DNA of 64,000 bases from Candidimonas nitroreducens (GTDB lineage Bacteria; Pseudomonadota; Gammaproteobacteria; Burkholderiales; Burkholderiaceae_B), in NCBI RefSeq assembly GCF_002209565.1, contig NZ_NJIH01000005.1:1-64000 (forward strand), read 5' to 3'. The notes beneath the pieces were generated by a model. It searched no databases, was not told the origin of the DNA, and saw nothing but the letters and a program-made list of their open reading frames with translations. This document shows, in pieces, positions 36,359 through 44,818 of the stretch (the first letter of the stretch is position 1; each line of letters starts with the position of its first letter). The position numbers and the translations under genes are program-made.

Positions 36359-37996
36359 CTACGGCGTCCAGGCCCGCTCCAGCAAGCCCTGCTCCGCCAC
36401 GGCCGGAATTCCCACGCCGAATACCCCCGCCGCCCGGCCGAAGCGCGTGCGCACGAAGATGTCGGCAACGGCCTGCGGCGCATGGCGCCGCAACAGGCCG
36501 GCCTGCACCAGCAGAACCAGATCGCGGGCGACGTGCCTGGCGGCCGACTCCAGGCCGCTGCCGCCGGCACGCAGCAATGATATCAAGCCCTGGGCGGCCT
36601 CCGTCAGCAGCGGTTCGCCGGCGCTGTCGCGCGCCAGCTCGTCGAGCAGCTTACCCGCGGCTTCGGGGCTGTCTTTCAAGGCGCGCAGCACGTCCAGGCA
36701 CATGATGTTGCCCGAGCCTTCCCAGATCGAATTGACCGGCGCCTCGCGGTACAGGCGCGGCATCGGCCCGTCTTCGATGTAGCCATTGCCGCCGCAGACC
36801 TCCATGCACTCGGCCACGGCCTGCTCGGTGCGCTTGCAGACCCAGAATTTGGCGGCCGGCGTCAGGATGCGCCGATACGCCTGTTGCAGCGGCTCGTCGC
36901 CGCCGTCGAAGGCCGCCGCGAGCCGCAGCGCCAGCACCGTGGCGGCCTCGCTTTCGATCGCCAGATCCAGCAGCACGCAGCGCATCAGCTCCTGGTCGGC
37001 CAGCGCGCGGCCGAATGCGCGGCGGTGGCGCGCATGGTGTAGGGCCTGCACCAGGGCCTGGCGCAGCAGGGCCGTGCTGCCCAGCACGCAGTCCAGCCGG
37101 GTGTATGCCGCCATCTCGATGAGTGTGGCAATGCCGCGCCCTTCCGTGCCCACCAATATGCCCTGTGCATCGCGGAACTCGACCTCGGCGCTGGCATTGG
37201 AGCGGTTGCCCAGCTTGTCTTTCAGGCGCTGGATCTCGACGCGGTTCTTGTCGCCGGAGTCCGTCCAGCGCGGCACATAAAAGCACGACAGCGACTCGCC
37301 GTGCCGCGCCAGCACCAAGTGCGCGTCGGACGTGGGCGAGGAAAAAAACCACTTGTGGCCGCGCAGCAGATAGCGCTCGCCGCGCCCGGCCGCGGCCACC
37401 GGGCTTGCGGTGGTAGCGGTGCCGCGCAGGTCGGAGCCGCCCTGCTTCTCGGTCAGGCCCATGCCGACCATCATGCCGGTCTTTGCGGCCAGCGGCAGAT
37501 CGCGCTCGTCGTACTGGCGGCTGTACAGCTGGTCTTGCACCTGCCCGAACCAGGGCTCTTTGCGCAGCAGCGGTATCGCCGCGGAGGTCATGGTAATGGG
37601 ACACAGCGAGCCGGCCTCGGCCTGGCCATGCAGCAGATACGAGGCGGCACGCGCCGCGTGCGCACCCGGGCCCGGCTCGGCCCAGGCGCTGCAGTGCATG
37701 CCGTGGGCGAACGCCATGCGCAGGAACTGATGCCAGTGGGGATGGAAATGCACGCGATCGACCCGATAGCCGCGCGCGTCGTAGGACTCCAGTTCCGGGG
37801 CATGGCGGTTGGCATCACGCGCCCACTGCCGGGTCTGCATACGCCCCAGGCGCTCGCCGTAATGCGACAGCGCCGCATCGTGGCCCTGCGCCCCGGCCCG
37901 CTGCACCGCCGCGCGCAACACCGCGTCGCTGGAATAAAGGTTGTAGTCCCCGAGCTCGGGAACCTGGTTGCTGACTTCGTGCGTCGCTTCGATCAT
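36359..37996 (-). CDS. AidB-like acyl-CoA dehydrogenase
   Basis: The 545-residue protein is of the AidB subgroup of acyl-CoA dehydrogenases. The N-terminal extension EVSNQVPELGDYNLYSSDAVLRAAVQRAG and the region YRVDRVHFHPHWHQFLRMAF are characteristic of AidB. The FAD-binding core reads GMGLTEKQGGSDLRGT and LRGHKWFFSSPTSDAHLVLAR. The C-terminal domain has EVCGGNGYIEDGPMPRLYREAPVNSIWEGSGNIMCLDVLRAL. AidB binds flavin and DNA and is linked with the response to alkylating agents; whether this protein has a metabolic substrate cannot be seen. The start at 37996 has GGGAGAG upstream. It follows corA on the same strand by 36 bp. Confidence 0.9.
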   Translation of the reverse strand: MIEATHEVSNQVPELGDYNLYSSDAVLRAAVQRAGAQGHDAALSHYGERLGRMQTRQWARDANRHAPELESYDARGYRVDRVHFHPHWHQFLRMAFAHGMHCSAWAEPGPGAHAARAASYLLHGQAEAGSLCPITMTSAAIPLLRKEPWFGQVQDQLYSRQYDERDLPLAAKTGMMVGMGLTEKQGGSDLRGTATTASPVAAAGRGERYLLRGHKWFFSSPTSDAHLVLARHGESLSCFYVPRWTDSGDKNRVEIQRLKDKLGNRSNASAEVEFRDAQGILVGTEGRGIATLIEMAAYTRLDCVLGSTALLRQALVQALHHARHRRAFGRALADQELMRCVLLDLAIESEAATVLALRLAAAFDGGDEPLQQAYRRILTPAAKFWVCKRTEQAVAECMEVCGGNGYIEDGPMPRLYREAPVNSIWEGSGNIMCLDVLRALKDSPEAAGKLLDELARDSAGEPLLTEAAQGLISLLRAGGSGLESAARHVARDLVLLVQAGLLRRHAPQAVADIFVRTRFGRAAGVFGVGIPAVAEQGLLERAWTP

Positions 37997-38032
37997 GCTG
38001 CTCTCCCGGCCGTCCACGCCCAGGCCCTGGCG

Positions 38033-39100
38033 CTACAGCCAGCGGTTCTTGCGGAAGCGCCAGTACAGAATCGCGCACGCCGCGGCCGTCAGGCCCATGA
38101 TCAGCGGATAGCCGAAGGTCCACGACAGCTCGGGCATGTCCTTGAAATTCATGCCGTATACGCCGGCCACTGCGGTCGGCACAGCCAGTATGGCCGCCCA
38201 GGACGCGAGCTTCTTGGTGATGTCGGTCTGCTGCGACTGGCCTATCATGATGCTGGCCTCGAAAGCGAAGGCCAGCGCCTCGCGCAGGCTGCTGAGCAGC
38301 TCGTCGACGCGCTGCACGCGGTCGGCCACCTCGCCGAAATAACCGCGGCAGTTCTGGTCGATGTTGTTGCTTTCGACACGCGAAAGCCTGCGGCAGATCT
38401 CGACCAGCGGCGATATCGCCACGTGGATGCGCAGCAGGTCGCGGCGGTACTGGTAGACGCGCCGCACGTCGCTGTCCTGGAAGCCGCGCAGCAGGAACTT
38501 CTTTTCCACCGCTTCGACTCCGGCCTCGATCTTGGCCGAGGCCGCCACATAGCGGTCGGCCAGCAGATCCAGCAGCATCGAGGCCACGTAGTCGCTGCCG
38601 CGATCGAGCATTTCGGGAGAGTTCTCCAGCAATTCGCGCAGCTTGGTATGGCTGGCCTGGGCGCTGCGGCGCACCGTCAGCAGGAAGCCCTTGCCGATGA
38701 TGATCTGCGTCTCGCCGAAAGTCGGGCGCATGGTGTCGACTTCGACCGTGATGGCCACGACCTGGGTCAGGCCGGTATATTCCATGACCTTGGGGCGGCG
38801 ATGGGTCTCGTTGATTTCTTCTATGGTCTTGCTGGAAAAACCCAGCTGGGCGCCGATCTGTTCGATCAGGGCGGGTTCGGGCGACTTCAGGCCCACCCAT
38901 ATCAAGTTGTGGCCCGGATCGATATGGCGCGCAATCTGGTTGACAGGAATTTCCTGCGGCTTGTGGCCCTTGCGATACAACATGGAAGCGACGACGCTGG
39001 GCTCGCCCTGGGCCCCGGCCGCCGGCGAATCAGGTCGAGGGCCGGGCGAAGCGCCCGCCTCGGTCGGGCTGGCTTCGATGGCGGCTGGGTCGCTGGACAT
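38033..39100 (-). CDS. corA: CorA family magnesium/cobalt transporter
   Basis: The 355-residue protein is a CorA-type divalent cation channel. The long N-terminal cytoplasmic domain includes DPGHNLIWVGLKSPEPALIEQIGAQLGF and INETHRRPKVMEYTGLTQVVAITVEV, the stalk helix is rich in charged residues (RVDELLSSLREALAFAFEASIMIGQSQQTDITKKLASWAAILAVPTAVAGVYGMNF), and the selectivity motif GMN lies near residue 318. A second helix (FGYPLIMGLTAAACAILYWRF) and a basic end KNRWL complete the pore. The start at 39100 follows GAGG by about 10 bases; the first 35 residues are a Pro/Ala/Ser-rich tail of no known role. It is transcribed divergently from a DUF423 gene. Confidence 0.94.
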   Translation of the reverse strand: MSSDPAAIEASPTEAGASPGPRPDSPAAGAQGEPSVVASMLYRKGHKPQEIPVNQIARHIDPGHNLIWVGLKSPEPALIEQIGAQLGFSSKTIEEINETHRRPKVMEYTGLTQVVAITVEVDTMRPTFGETQIIIGKGFLLTVRRSAQASHTKLRELLENSPEMLDRGSDYVASMLLDLLADRYVAASAKIEAGVEAVEKKFLLRGFQDSDVRRVYQYRRDLLRIHVAISPLVEICRRLSRVESNNIDQNCRGYFGEVADRVQRVDELLSSLREALAFAFEASIMIGQSQQTDITKKLASWAAILAVPTAVAGVYGMNFKDMPELSWTFGYPLIMGLTAAACAILYWRFRKNRWL

Positions 39101-39210
39101 GGATCTTGCGCCTCGTGCGTGGTCATGCGTGGTGTATCGGCCCATGATAGCATTTGCCCATACGCAGGCCCGCACCTCTTTACTTTGCCCTCGCTGCCGG
39201 AGTCCTTCCC

Positions 39211-39585
39211 ATGTCCGACCGAACCATAGTCATCGTTGCCAGCCTGACCCTGCTGGTGGCAGTAGGGGCCGGCGCCTTCGGCGCCCATGGCCTGAAACGG
39301 GTGCTCAGCTCGGACATGCTGGCGATCTGGCATACCGCCGTGCTGTATCAGCTCGTGCACGGCCTGGGCATGCTGGCCATCGCCGCGCTGGGCGCGCGCT
39401 TCGGCTCGCCGCTGCTGGGCTCCGCCGCGGCGCTGATGTTCGCCGGCATCGTGCTGTTCAGCGGCAGCCTTTATCTGCTGGCGGCCAGCGGCGTACGCTG
39501 GCTCGGCGCCATCACCCCCATAGGCGGCCTGGCCTTCATCCTGGCGTGGGCGCTGGTGGCGCTGGCCGCCTGGCGCGCGGCCTGA
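39211..39585 (+). CDS. DUF423 family membrane protein
   Basis: The 124-residue protein belongs to the DUF423 (YgdD-like) family of small inner-membrane proteins of unknown function. Four hydrophobic helices are evident: IVIVASLTLLVAVGAGAFGAHGL, VLYQLVHGLGMLAIAAL, LLGSAAALMFAGIVLFSGSLYLLAASG and AITPIGGLAFILAWALVALAAW. The family hallmarks GAFGAHGLK, W-TAVLYQL-HGL and LFSGSLYLLA are all present. The ATG at 39211 has CCGGAG about 10 bases upstream; the frame extends 19 codons further without a ribosome site. It is divergent from corA with a 110-bp gap. Confidence 0.92.
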   Translation: MSDRTIVIVASLTLLVAVGAGAFGAHGLKRVLSSDMLAIWHTAVLYQLVHGLGMLAIAALGARFGSPLLGSAAALMFAGIVLFSGSLYLLAASGVRWLGAITPIGGLAFILAWALVALAAWRAA

Positions 39586-39631
39586 ATCTGGCCCGAACAT
39601 ACGCGTTGCGCGGCCACGCGGCCGGGCGCCT

Positions 39632-40777
39632 TCAACCCTTCAGCTTGCCGAACACTGCGTCATTGTCCTGGCCGTACGCGGGCGGCAGCCGGCGCAGGCT
39701 GGCGGGGGTGCGCGACAGCTTGATGGGCGAGGCCAAGGCCCGGTAGGCGCCCTGCTCCAGCACCATGCCGCGGTGCCGGGTGTGCGGAAGATCGATCAGC
39801 TCGGCCACGTTCAGCACCGGCGCGGCCGGCACTCCGCGCTCGAGCAGAGTCTGCGCGAGTTCCGCGGCGGCATGCCCGCTTAGCAATTGTGTCAATCGCG
39901 CCCGCAGCGCCTCGCGGTTCTTCAAGCGATCGGCGTTGCTGCGAAAGCGTTCGTCGGCGGCCAGATCGGGCGCGCCGAGTACGCCGGCCAAGAGCTCGAA
40001 CTGCCGATTGTTGCCCACCGCCAGGAACAATTCGCCGCTGCGGGTGGGGAACGATTCGTAGGGCGCGATATTGGGATGCGCATTGCCCGTGCGCCGCGGC
40101 ACCGCGCCGCCCAGGAAATAATTGGCGGCGTGCGGGTGCAACAGCGAAATGGCGCTGTCGAACAGCGTGATGTCCAGGAACTGGCCGCGGCCGCTGCGAT
40201 GCCGTTCGTTGACGGCCAGCAGTATCGCCAGCGCGGCGTTCAGGCCCGTGACCATGTCCACCACCGGCAGGCCCACGCGAGTGGCCTCGCCGTCGGCCTG
40301 TCCGTTGACACTCATCAGCCCGCACATGGCCTGGGCGCAGGCGTCGTAGCCCGGCAGCCCGCCCAGCGGGCCGTCGGCGCCGAAGCCGCTGATGCGGCAA
40401 TGGATCAGGCGCGGGAATTCCTGCTGCAGCGACTGTGTGCCCAGGCCCCATTTTTCCAGCGTGCCGGGCTTGAAGTTCTCGACCAGCACGTCGGCGTCGG
40501 CCAGCATGGCCTTGAGCAGAGCCTGGCCCTGCGGCTGCGAGAGATCCAGCGACAGGCCGTACTTGTTGCGGTTCACGCCCAGGAAATACGAAGCCGTGCC
40601 GTCCTGGAACGGAGGCCCCCAGGTTCGGGTTTCGTCGCCCGAGGGCGGCTCGATCTTGTAGACATCCGCACCGTGATCGCCCAGGATCTGGGTGCAATAC
40701 GGGCCGCCCAGCACGCGCGTCAGGTCTATGACTTTGCAGCCGGCCAGCGCGCCGGGCGCCTGATTGTTCTCTTGCAT
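39632..40777 (-). CDS. CaiB/BaiF family (class III) CoA-transferase
   Basis: The 381-residue protein is a class III CoA-transferase, which moves CoA from one acyl-CoA to a free acid. The N-terminus reads LAGCKVIDLTRVLGGPYCTQILGDHGADVYKIEPPSGDETR, followed by NRNKYGLSLDLSQPQGQALLKAMLADADVLVENFKPGTLEKWGLG; the catalytic aspartate is expected in the GYDACAQAMCGLMSVNG segment. TGNAHPNIAPYESFPT is also typical. The substrate is unknown. It is the last gene of a minus-strand operon with a Bug receptor and an acyl-CoA dehydrogenase, which suggests activation of a carboxylate taken up from outside. GGAGGG lies just before the ATG. Confidence 0.92.
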   Translation of the reverse strand: MQENNQAPGALAGCKVIDLTRVLGGPYCTQILGDHGADVYKIEPPSGDETRTWGPPFQDGTASYFLGVNRNKYGLSLDLSQPQGQALLKAMLADADVLVENFKPGTLEKWGLGTQSLQQEFPRLIHCRISGFGADGPLGGLPGYDACAQAMCGLMSVNGQADGEATRVGLPVVDMVTGLNAALAILLAVNERHRSGRGQFLDITLFDSAISLLHPHAANYFLGGAVPRRTGNAHPNIAPYESFPTRSGELFLAVGNNRQFELLAGVLGAPDLAADERFRSNADRLKNREALRARLTQLLSGHAAAELAQTLLERGVPAAPVLNVAELIDLPHTRHRGMVLEQGAYRALASPIKLSRTPASLRRLPPAYGQDNDAVFGKLKG

Positions 40778-40823
40778 TGCTACGCCCTCCTGGCGATTGG
40801 CGCCTTCAAACGGCCTGAGCCTG

Positions 40824-41801
40824 TCAGTCCAGCGAGATGTGGGCGCTGTGGATCAGGGCGGCCCACTTGGGCACCTGCGCATCGATGAAACTGGCCAGGC
40901 CTTGCGGTGTCTGATCCGAGGCGCGCACGATGCCTTGCGTGGCAAAGGTGCTCTTGACCCCCGGGTCATCCATGGCCTGGATGAACGCCTGGTTCAGCTT
41001 CGCCACCACCGGCGCCGGCGTGCCCTTGGGCGCGACAATACCGAAGAACACACTGGAATCGTAGCCCTTGAGCCCTTCCTCGTCGAGCGTGGGCAGGTCG
41101 GGCAGCGCTTCCGAACGCTGCGCGCTGGCCAGGCCTATGGCGCGCAGGCTGCCGTTCTTGACATGCGGCAGCGCGGTCAGGATATCGGTGAACGACATGG
41201 TCACCTGGCCGCCCAGCAGATCATTGAGCGCCGGGCCCGTGCCCTTGTAGGGTATGTGCAGGATGTCGGTGCCCGCCATCTGGTTGAACAATATGCCCGC
41301 CAGGTGCGAAGACGCGCCGTTGCCCGAAGAGGCAAACGTGAGCTTGCCGGGGTTTTTCTTGGCATAGGCGATCAGTTCCTGCAGGTTCTTGGCCGGCACC
41401 TTGGGGTTGACGACCAGAATGTTCGGCAGGTGGCCGATGCGGATGATGGGCGCGAAGCTGCTGCGCGGATCGTAGTGCAGGCGCTTGTACAGGCTGACGT
41501 TGATCGCCAGCGGCCCCGAGGTGCCGAACAGTATCGTGTAGCCGTCGGGCTTGGACTGCGCCACGTACTCGGAACCGATATTGCCGCCCGCGCCCGCTTT
41601 GTTCTCGACGATGACCGCCTGGCCCAGCGGTTTGTTCAGCGCATGCGCCAGCCTGCGGGCCAGTGCGTCGGTCGGGCCGCCCGGCGGGAACGGCACGACC
41701 AGGTGTATGGGACGGTCGGGGTAGGTATCGGCCGCGCCGGCGGGCCCGGCCAGCGTGCACAGCGCCGCGGCGGCGAATAGGCTTGCAAAGACTTTTTTCA
41801 T
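40824..41801 (-). CDS. Bug (TctC) family periplasmic solute receptor
   Basis: The 325-residue protein has a Sec signal peptide (MKKVFASLFAAAALCTLAGPAGA) and the Bug receptor fold: YPDRPIHLVVPFPPGGPTDALARRLA, VIVENKAGAGGNIGSEYVAQSKPDGYTILFGTSG, ILVVNPKVPAKNLQELIAYAKKNPGKLTFASSGNGASSHLAG and LHIPYKGTGPALNDLLGGQVTMSF. Such receptors bind small carboxylates and are greatly expanded in Bordetella and its relatives. No TctA/TctB membrane genes are nearby, so it works with a permease encoded elsewhere or as a sensor. It lies between an acyl-CoA dehydrogenase and a CoA-transferase gene and probably binds the substrate of that pathway. GGAGACATC precedes the ATG. Confidence 0.95.
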   Translation of the reverse strand: MKKVFASLFAAAALCTLAGPAGAADTYPDRPIHLVVPFPPGGPTDALARRLAHALNKPLGQAVIVENKAGAGGNIGSEYVAQSKPDGYTILFGTSGPLAINVSLYKRLHYDPRSSFAPIIRIGHLPNILVVNPKVPAKNLQELIAYAKKNPGKLTFASSGNGASSHLAGILFNQMAGTDILHIPYKGTGPALNDLLGGQVTMSFTDILTALPHVKNGSLRAIGLASAQRSEALPDLPTLDEEGLKGYDSSVFFGIVAPKGTPAPVVAKLNQAFIQAMDDPGVKSTFATQGIVRASDQTPQGLASFIDAQVPKWAALIHSAHISLD

Positions 41802-41824
41802 GATGTCTCCAGGTGGGTTATGAA

Positions 41825-41860
41825 TGTGCTGCGTATGTGTGCTGCGTATGTGTGCTGCGT
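41825..41860. repeat. 13-bp tandem repeat, about 2.8 copies
   Basis: The unit TGTGCTGCGTATG is repeated exactly at 41825-41837 and 41838-41850, with a third, partial copy at 41851-41860. It lies in the 158-bp gap between the acyl-CoA dehydrogenase stop and the Bug receptor start, just upstream of the latter. Confidence 0.8.
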
Positions 41861-41959
41861 GAAGGTGTTGCGGGAAATTGAGCGGCGCTGCGGCTTGTCG
41901 CAGGCCTAGCGCTACGCGCCCCGTGCCGCCGCCCATGGAAAATATCCGGCGCGGCGCCG

Positions 41960-43654
41960 TCAGCCACGCGGCTCGAGCAGCGCGGCGCAGTCGGCCACGG
42001 GCCCGGCCGCGGCGCAAGGGTCGCGCGGCGCCAGGCGGTGCAGCAGCACCAGGTCGGCCAGGTCGTTGCGCCGCGCCAGCCCCTCGTGCCGCGCCTCGCT
42101 GCGCATGGCGGCCAGGGACACCAGGTGGTACAGCGCCGAGGCGGCCTGGCGCGCCAGGTCGCCGCGATCGTCGCGCGCCGCCGACTCGGCCAGGGCGCAG
42201 GCCTTGTCCAGGCATTCGGCCTGCAGCGCGGCCAGGCGCGGCGCGCAAGGCAGGCCCTCGGCCAGCAGGCTCTCGACGTGGCGCCGCAGCACGGGCAGGC
42301 AATCGTTCTTGCGTATGGCGCGCAACACGTCCAGGGCCACGATATTGCTGGTGCCCTCCCAGATCGAGCCCAGATGCGCATCGCGCACCAGGCGCGGCTC
42401 GACCCATTCCTCGATGTAGCCGCAGCCGCCGCGCACCTCCATGCCGTCGCCCGTGACCTTGCGGGCGTCGCGGCAGGCTCGGAACTTGATCAGCGGCGTC
42501 AAAATGCGCACCAGCGTACGCGCCTGCGCATCGCCCTGGTCGGCCCGCTGCAGCGCCTGCGCGGTCTGGAACACAAAGGAACGCGCCTGCTCCGCGGGCA
42601 GCGTCATCTTCAGCAGCTGGCGCTGCATCAGCGGCATGTCGAGCAGGCGCTTGCCGAAGGCGCGCCGGTTCGCGGCCACGTACATGGCTTCGGTCAAAGC
42701 GCGGCGCATCAGGCCGGCGGCGCGCATGCCGTTGGACAGGCGCGAGTTGTTGACCATGTCGGCCATCTGTTGAAAGCCGCGGCCGCGCTCGCCCACCAGC
42801 CAGGCCAGCGCCCCTTCCAGACGGATCTCGCCGCTGGCCATCGAGCGCGTGCCCAGCTTGTCCTTCAGGCGCAGGATGCGGTAGTGGTTGTGCCCACCCT
42901 CGGGCAGGTCGCGCGGCAGCAGGAACAGCGACACGCCCGCCAGGCCGTCGCGCGCCTCGCTGCGCGCCAGCACCATGGCAAAGCCGGCATCCGGATTCGA
43001 GCAGAACCACTTGTCGCCCGACAGGCGCCAGGTGCCGTCGGCCTGTTCCTCGGCGCGCGTCTCGGTGGCGCTGATGTCGGAGCCCGCCGCCTGCTCGGTC
43101 ATGAACATGGCGCCCTGGCGCAGCGCGTCGAAGTCCAGGGCGGTCACCTGCGGCAGCACGCGCTCGACCAGTTCGGGCGAGCCGAACCTGCGCAGGGTGC
43201 GCGCCAGCGAATCGGTCATGCTCACAGGGCAGCACAGGCCGAATTCCGCCTGCACGAACAAATAGGTCAGCGCATACTTGACCAGGGGCGGCATGGGCGC
43301 ATTCCAGCCCAGCACGCCCGCGCGATGCGACATGGCCGCCAGGCCGAACCGCTCGTAGGCCCAGCGCTCCAGTTCCACGTAGTCGGGATGCTTGTCGATG
43401 CGCGACTCGTCCTGGCCGGCGCGGTTGCGCACCGACAGCGTCGGAGGATTCTTGTCGGCGACCGCGGCCAGCTCGTCCAGAGTCGATCCCGCCAGGCGCC
43501 CCAGCTCGTCGAAATGCGGCAGCAGGTGCGCATGCAGGTCGGCCGGCAGATAGGCGCGCAGCATGGGCTCGGCATAAGGGTCGGCCCGGAACAGATTGAT
43601 GCCTCGGGAGTCGGGGATGTTCGGCGTCGCAGCCGCAGTCGCTTGTTGCACCAT
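41960..43654 (-). CDS. AidB-like acyl-CoA dehydrogenase of a Bug/CoA-transferase operon
   Basis: The 564-residue protein is a long acyl-CoA dehydrogenase of the AidB/isovaleryl-type group. The N-terminal part reads NIPDSRGINLFRADPYAEPMLRAYLPADLHAHLLPHFDELGRLAG. The flavin core includes MTEQAAGSDISATETRAEEQADGTWRLSGDKWFCSNPDAGFAMVLAR, and the C-terminal domain has DGMEVRGGCGYIEEWVEPRLVRDAHLGSIWEGTSNIVALDVLRA. It would oxidise an acyl-CoA made by the CoA-transferase of the same operon. The start at 43654 is the first in-frame ATG without upstream alternatives that avoid the operator region. The gene is divergent from a LysR regulator, with a palindrome in the 132-bp gap. Confidence 0.9.
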   Translation of the reverse strand: MVQQATAAATPNIPDSRGINLFRADPYAEPMLRAYLPADLHAHLLPHFDELGRLAGSTLDELAAVADKNPPTLSVRNRAGQDESRIDKHPDYVELERWAYERFGLAAMSHRAGVLGWNAPMPPLVKYALTYLFVQAEFGLCCPVSMTDSLARTLRRFGSPELVERVLPQVTALDFDALRQGAMFMTEQAAGSDISATETRAEEQADGTWRLSGDKWFCSNPDAGFAMVLARSEARDGLAGVSLFLLPRDLPEGGHNHYRILRLKDKLGTRSMASGEIRLEGALAWLVGERGRGFQQMADMVNNSRLSNGMRAAGLMRRALTEAMYVAANRRAFGKRLLDMPLMQRQLLKMTLPAEQARSFVFQTAQALQRADQGDAQARTLVRILTPLIKFRACRDARKVTGDGMEVRGGCGYIEEWVEPRLVRDAHLGSIWEGTSNIVALDVLRAIRKNDCLPVLRRHVESLLAEGLPCAPRLAALQAECLDKACALAESAARDDRGDLARQAASALYHLVSLAAMRSEARHEGLARRNDLADLVLLHRLAPRDPCAAAGPVADCAALLEPRG

Positions 43655-43756
43655 GATGAGCCCGCCTGTATGAGTCTCGATGTACGGATGACAATGTACG
43701 GATGACTCGGATCTTAGGCCCGGGTATTGATATATACAAATACTGTATTTATCATT

Positions 43757-43779
43757 ATCTATACATAACATGTATAGAT
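43757..43779. promoter_or_regulatory. LysR-type operator candidate
   Basis: ATCTATACAT and ATGTATAGAT form a perfect 10-bp inverted repeat around AAC, ending 7 bp before the LysR gene start. A second imperfect site, AAATAC-T-GTATTT (43738-43750), lies just beside it. Both are in an AT-rich patch between the divergent genes, which is where a LysR protein would act on itself and on the acyl-CoA dehydrogenase operon. Confidence 0.65.
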
Positions 43780-43786
43780 TGCCGGC

Positions 43787-44701
43787 ATGGACGACCTCGA
43801 CCCCAGGCTGCTGCGCTACTTCGTGGTGGTGGCCGAAGAACTCAGCTTCAGCCGCGCCGCGCTGCGCCTGCATATTTCGCAGCCGCCGCTCAGCTACGCC
43901 ATCAAGCAGCTCGAAGACACCCTGGGCGCCAGGCTGCTGGAGCGCACCAGCCGCCGCGTGGAACTGACTGCGGCCGGCCGCGCCTTATACCGCGAGGCCC
44001 AGTTCCTGCTGCGCCGGCACGCCGACGTGCGCAAGCTGGTGCAGCGCATCGACGCCGGGCTGCATGGGCAGATCAAGATCGGTTTCGTCGGTTCCATGCT
44101 CTATCGGCGCCTGCCCGAGGTGCTCAAGCTGTTCCAGCACCACTACCCCGACATCGAGCACGTGCTGCTGGAACTGAATTCGGCTGAACAGATCGAGCTG
44201 GTCGAGCGCGGCGGGCTGGATCTGGGCTTCATACACGCCAACCCGGTGCAGCCGCCGCTGCGCGCGCTGGATCTCGTGTCCGAACCCTTCGCCATCTGCC
44301 TGCCGGCCACCCACCCCCTGGCCGCCAAGCGGCGCCTGCGCCTGCAGCAACTGGCTGAGGACGATTTCATTTTCTTTTCGCGCGCATTCTCGCCCTATTA
44401 CTACGAGACCCTGCTGTCCATGTGCCTGCAGGCGGGCTTCTACCCCAAGGTGAAGAACGAGGCGCGCCACTGGCTCAGCGTCGCATCGCTGGTGTCGCAG
44501 GGCCTGGGGGTGTCGATCGTGCCGCAATGCCTGTCGCGCAGCGGCATGGCGGGCCTGCGCTTCCTGCCATTCGACCACGGCCAGCTATCGGTCTGCAGCC
44601 TGATCTGGTCGGAGCAGGCCGCCTCGCATATCCACGCCCGGCATATCGAGCTGGTCAGGAATGTGTACGGGCTGGCCGGCGCAGGCGGGCCGGCCGGCTG
44701 A
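43787..44701 (+). CDS. LysR family transcriptional regulator
   Basis: The 304-residue protein has the LysR winged helix at residues 1-60 (LRYFVVVAEELSFSRAALRLHISQPPLSYAIKQLEDTLGARLLERTSRRVELTAAGRALY) and a type 2 periplasmic-binding-protein-like effector domain from about 90 on. It is divergent from the acyl-CoA dehydrogenase/Bug/CoA-transferase operon and probably controls it in response to a pathway acid or CoA ester. A 10-bp inverted repeat lies immediately upstream, so it is likely autoregulated. The ATG is close to that palindrome and no clear ribosome site is seen. Confidence 0.92.
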   Translation: MDDLDPRLLRYFVVVAEELSFSRAALRLHISQPPLSYAIKQLEDTLGARLLERTSRRVELTAAGRALYREAQFLLRRHADVRKLVQRIDAGLHGQIKIGFVGSMLYRRLPEVLKLFQHHYPDIEHVLLELNSAEQIELVERGGLDLGFIHANPVQPPLRALDLVSEPFAICLPATHPLAAKRRLRLQQLAEDDFIFFSRAFSPYYYETLLSMCLQAGFYPKVKNEARHWLSVASLVSQGLGVSIVPQCLSRSGMAGLRFLPFDHGQLSVCSLIWSEQAASHIHARHIELVRNVYGLAGAGGPAG

Positions 44702-44818
44702 AAAACCGCGGCCCGAAATAATCGCCCGAAATAAATCTACCGTGGAGTCAAAACCGTTGCTGAAGCGCTGACGCCATGCTGCAGCGATCACATGGATCTG
44801 CAACCGCCGGAAATAGCG

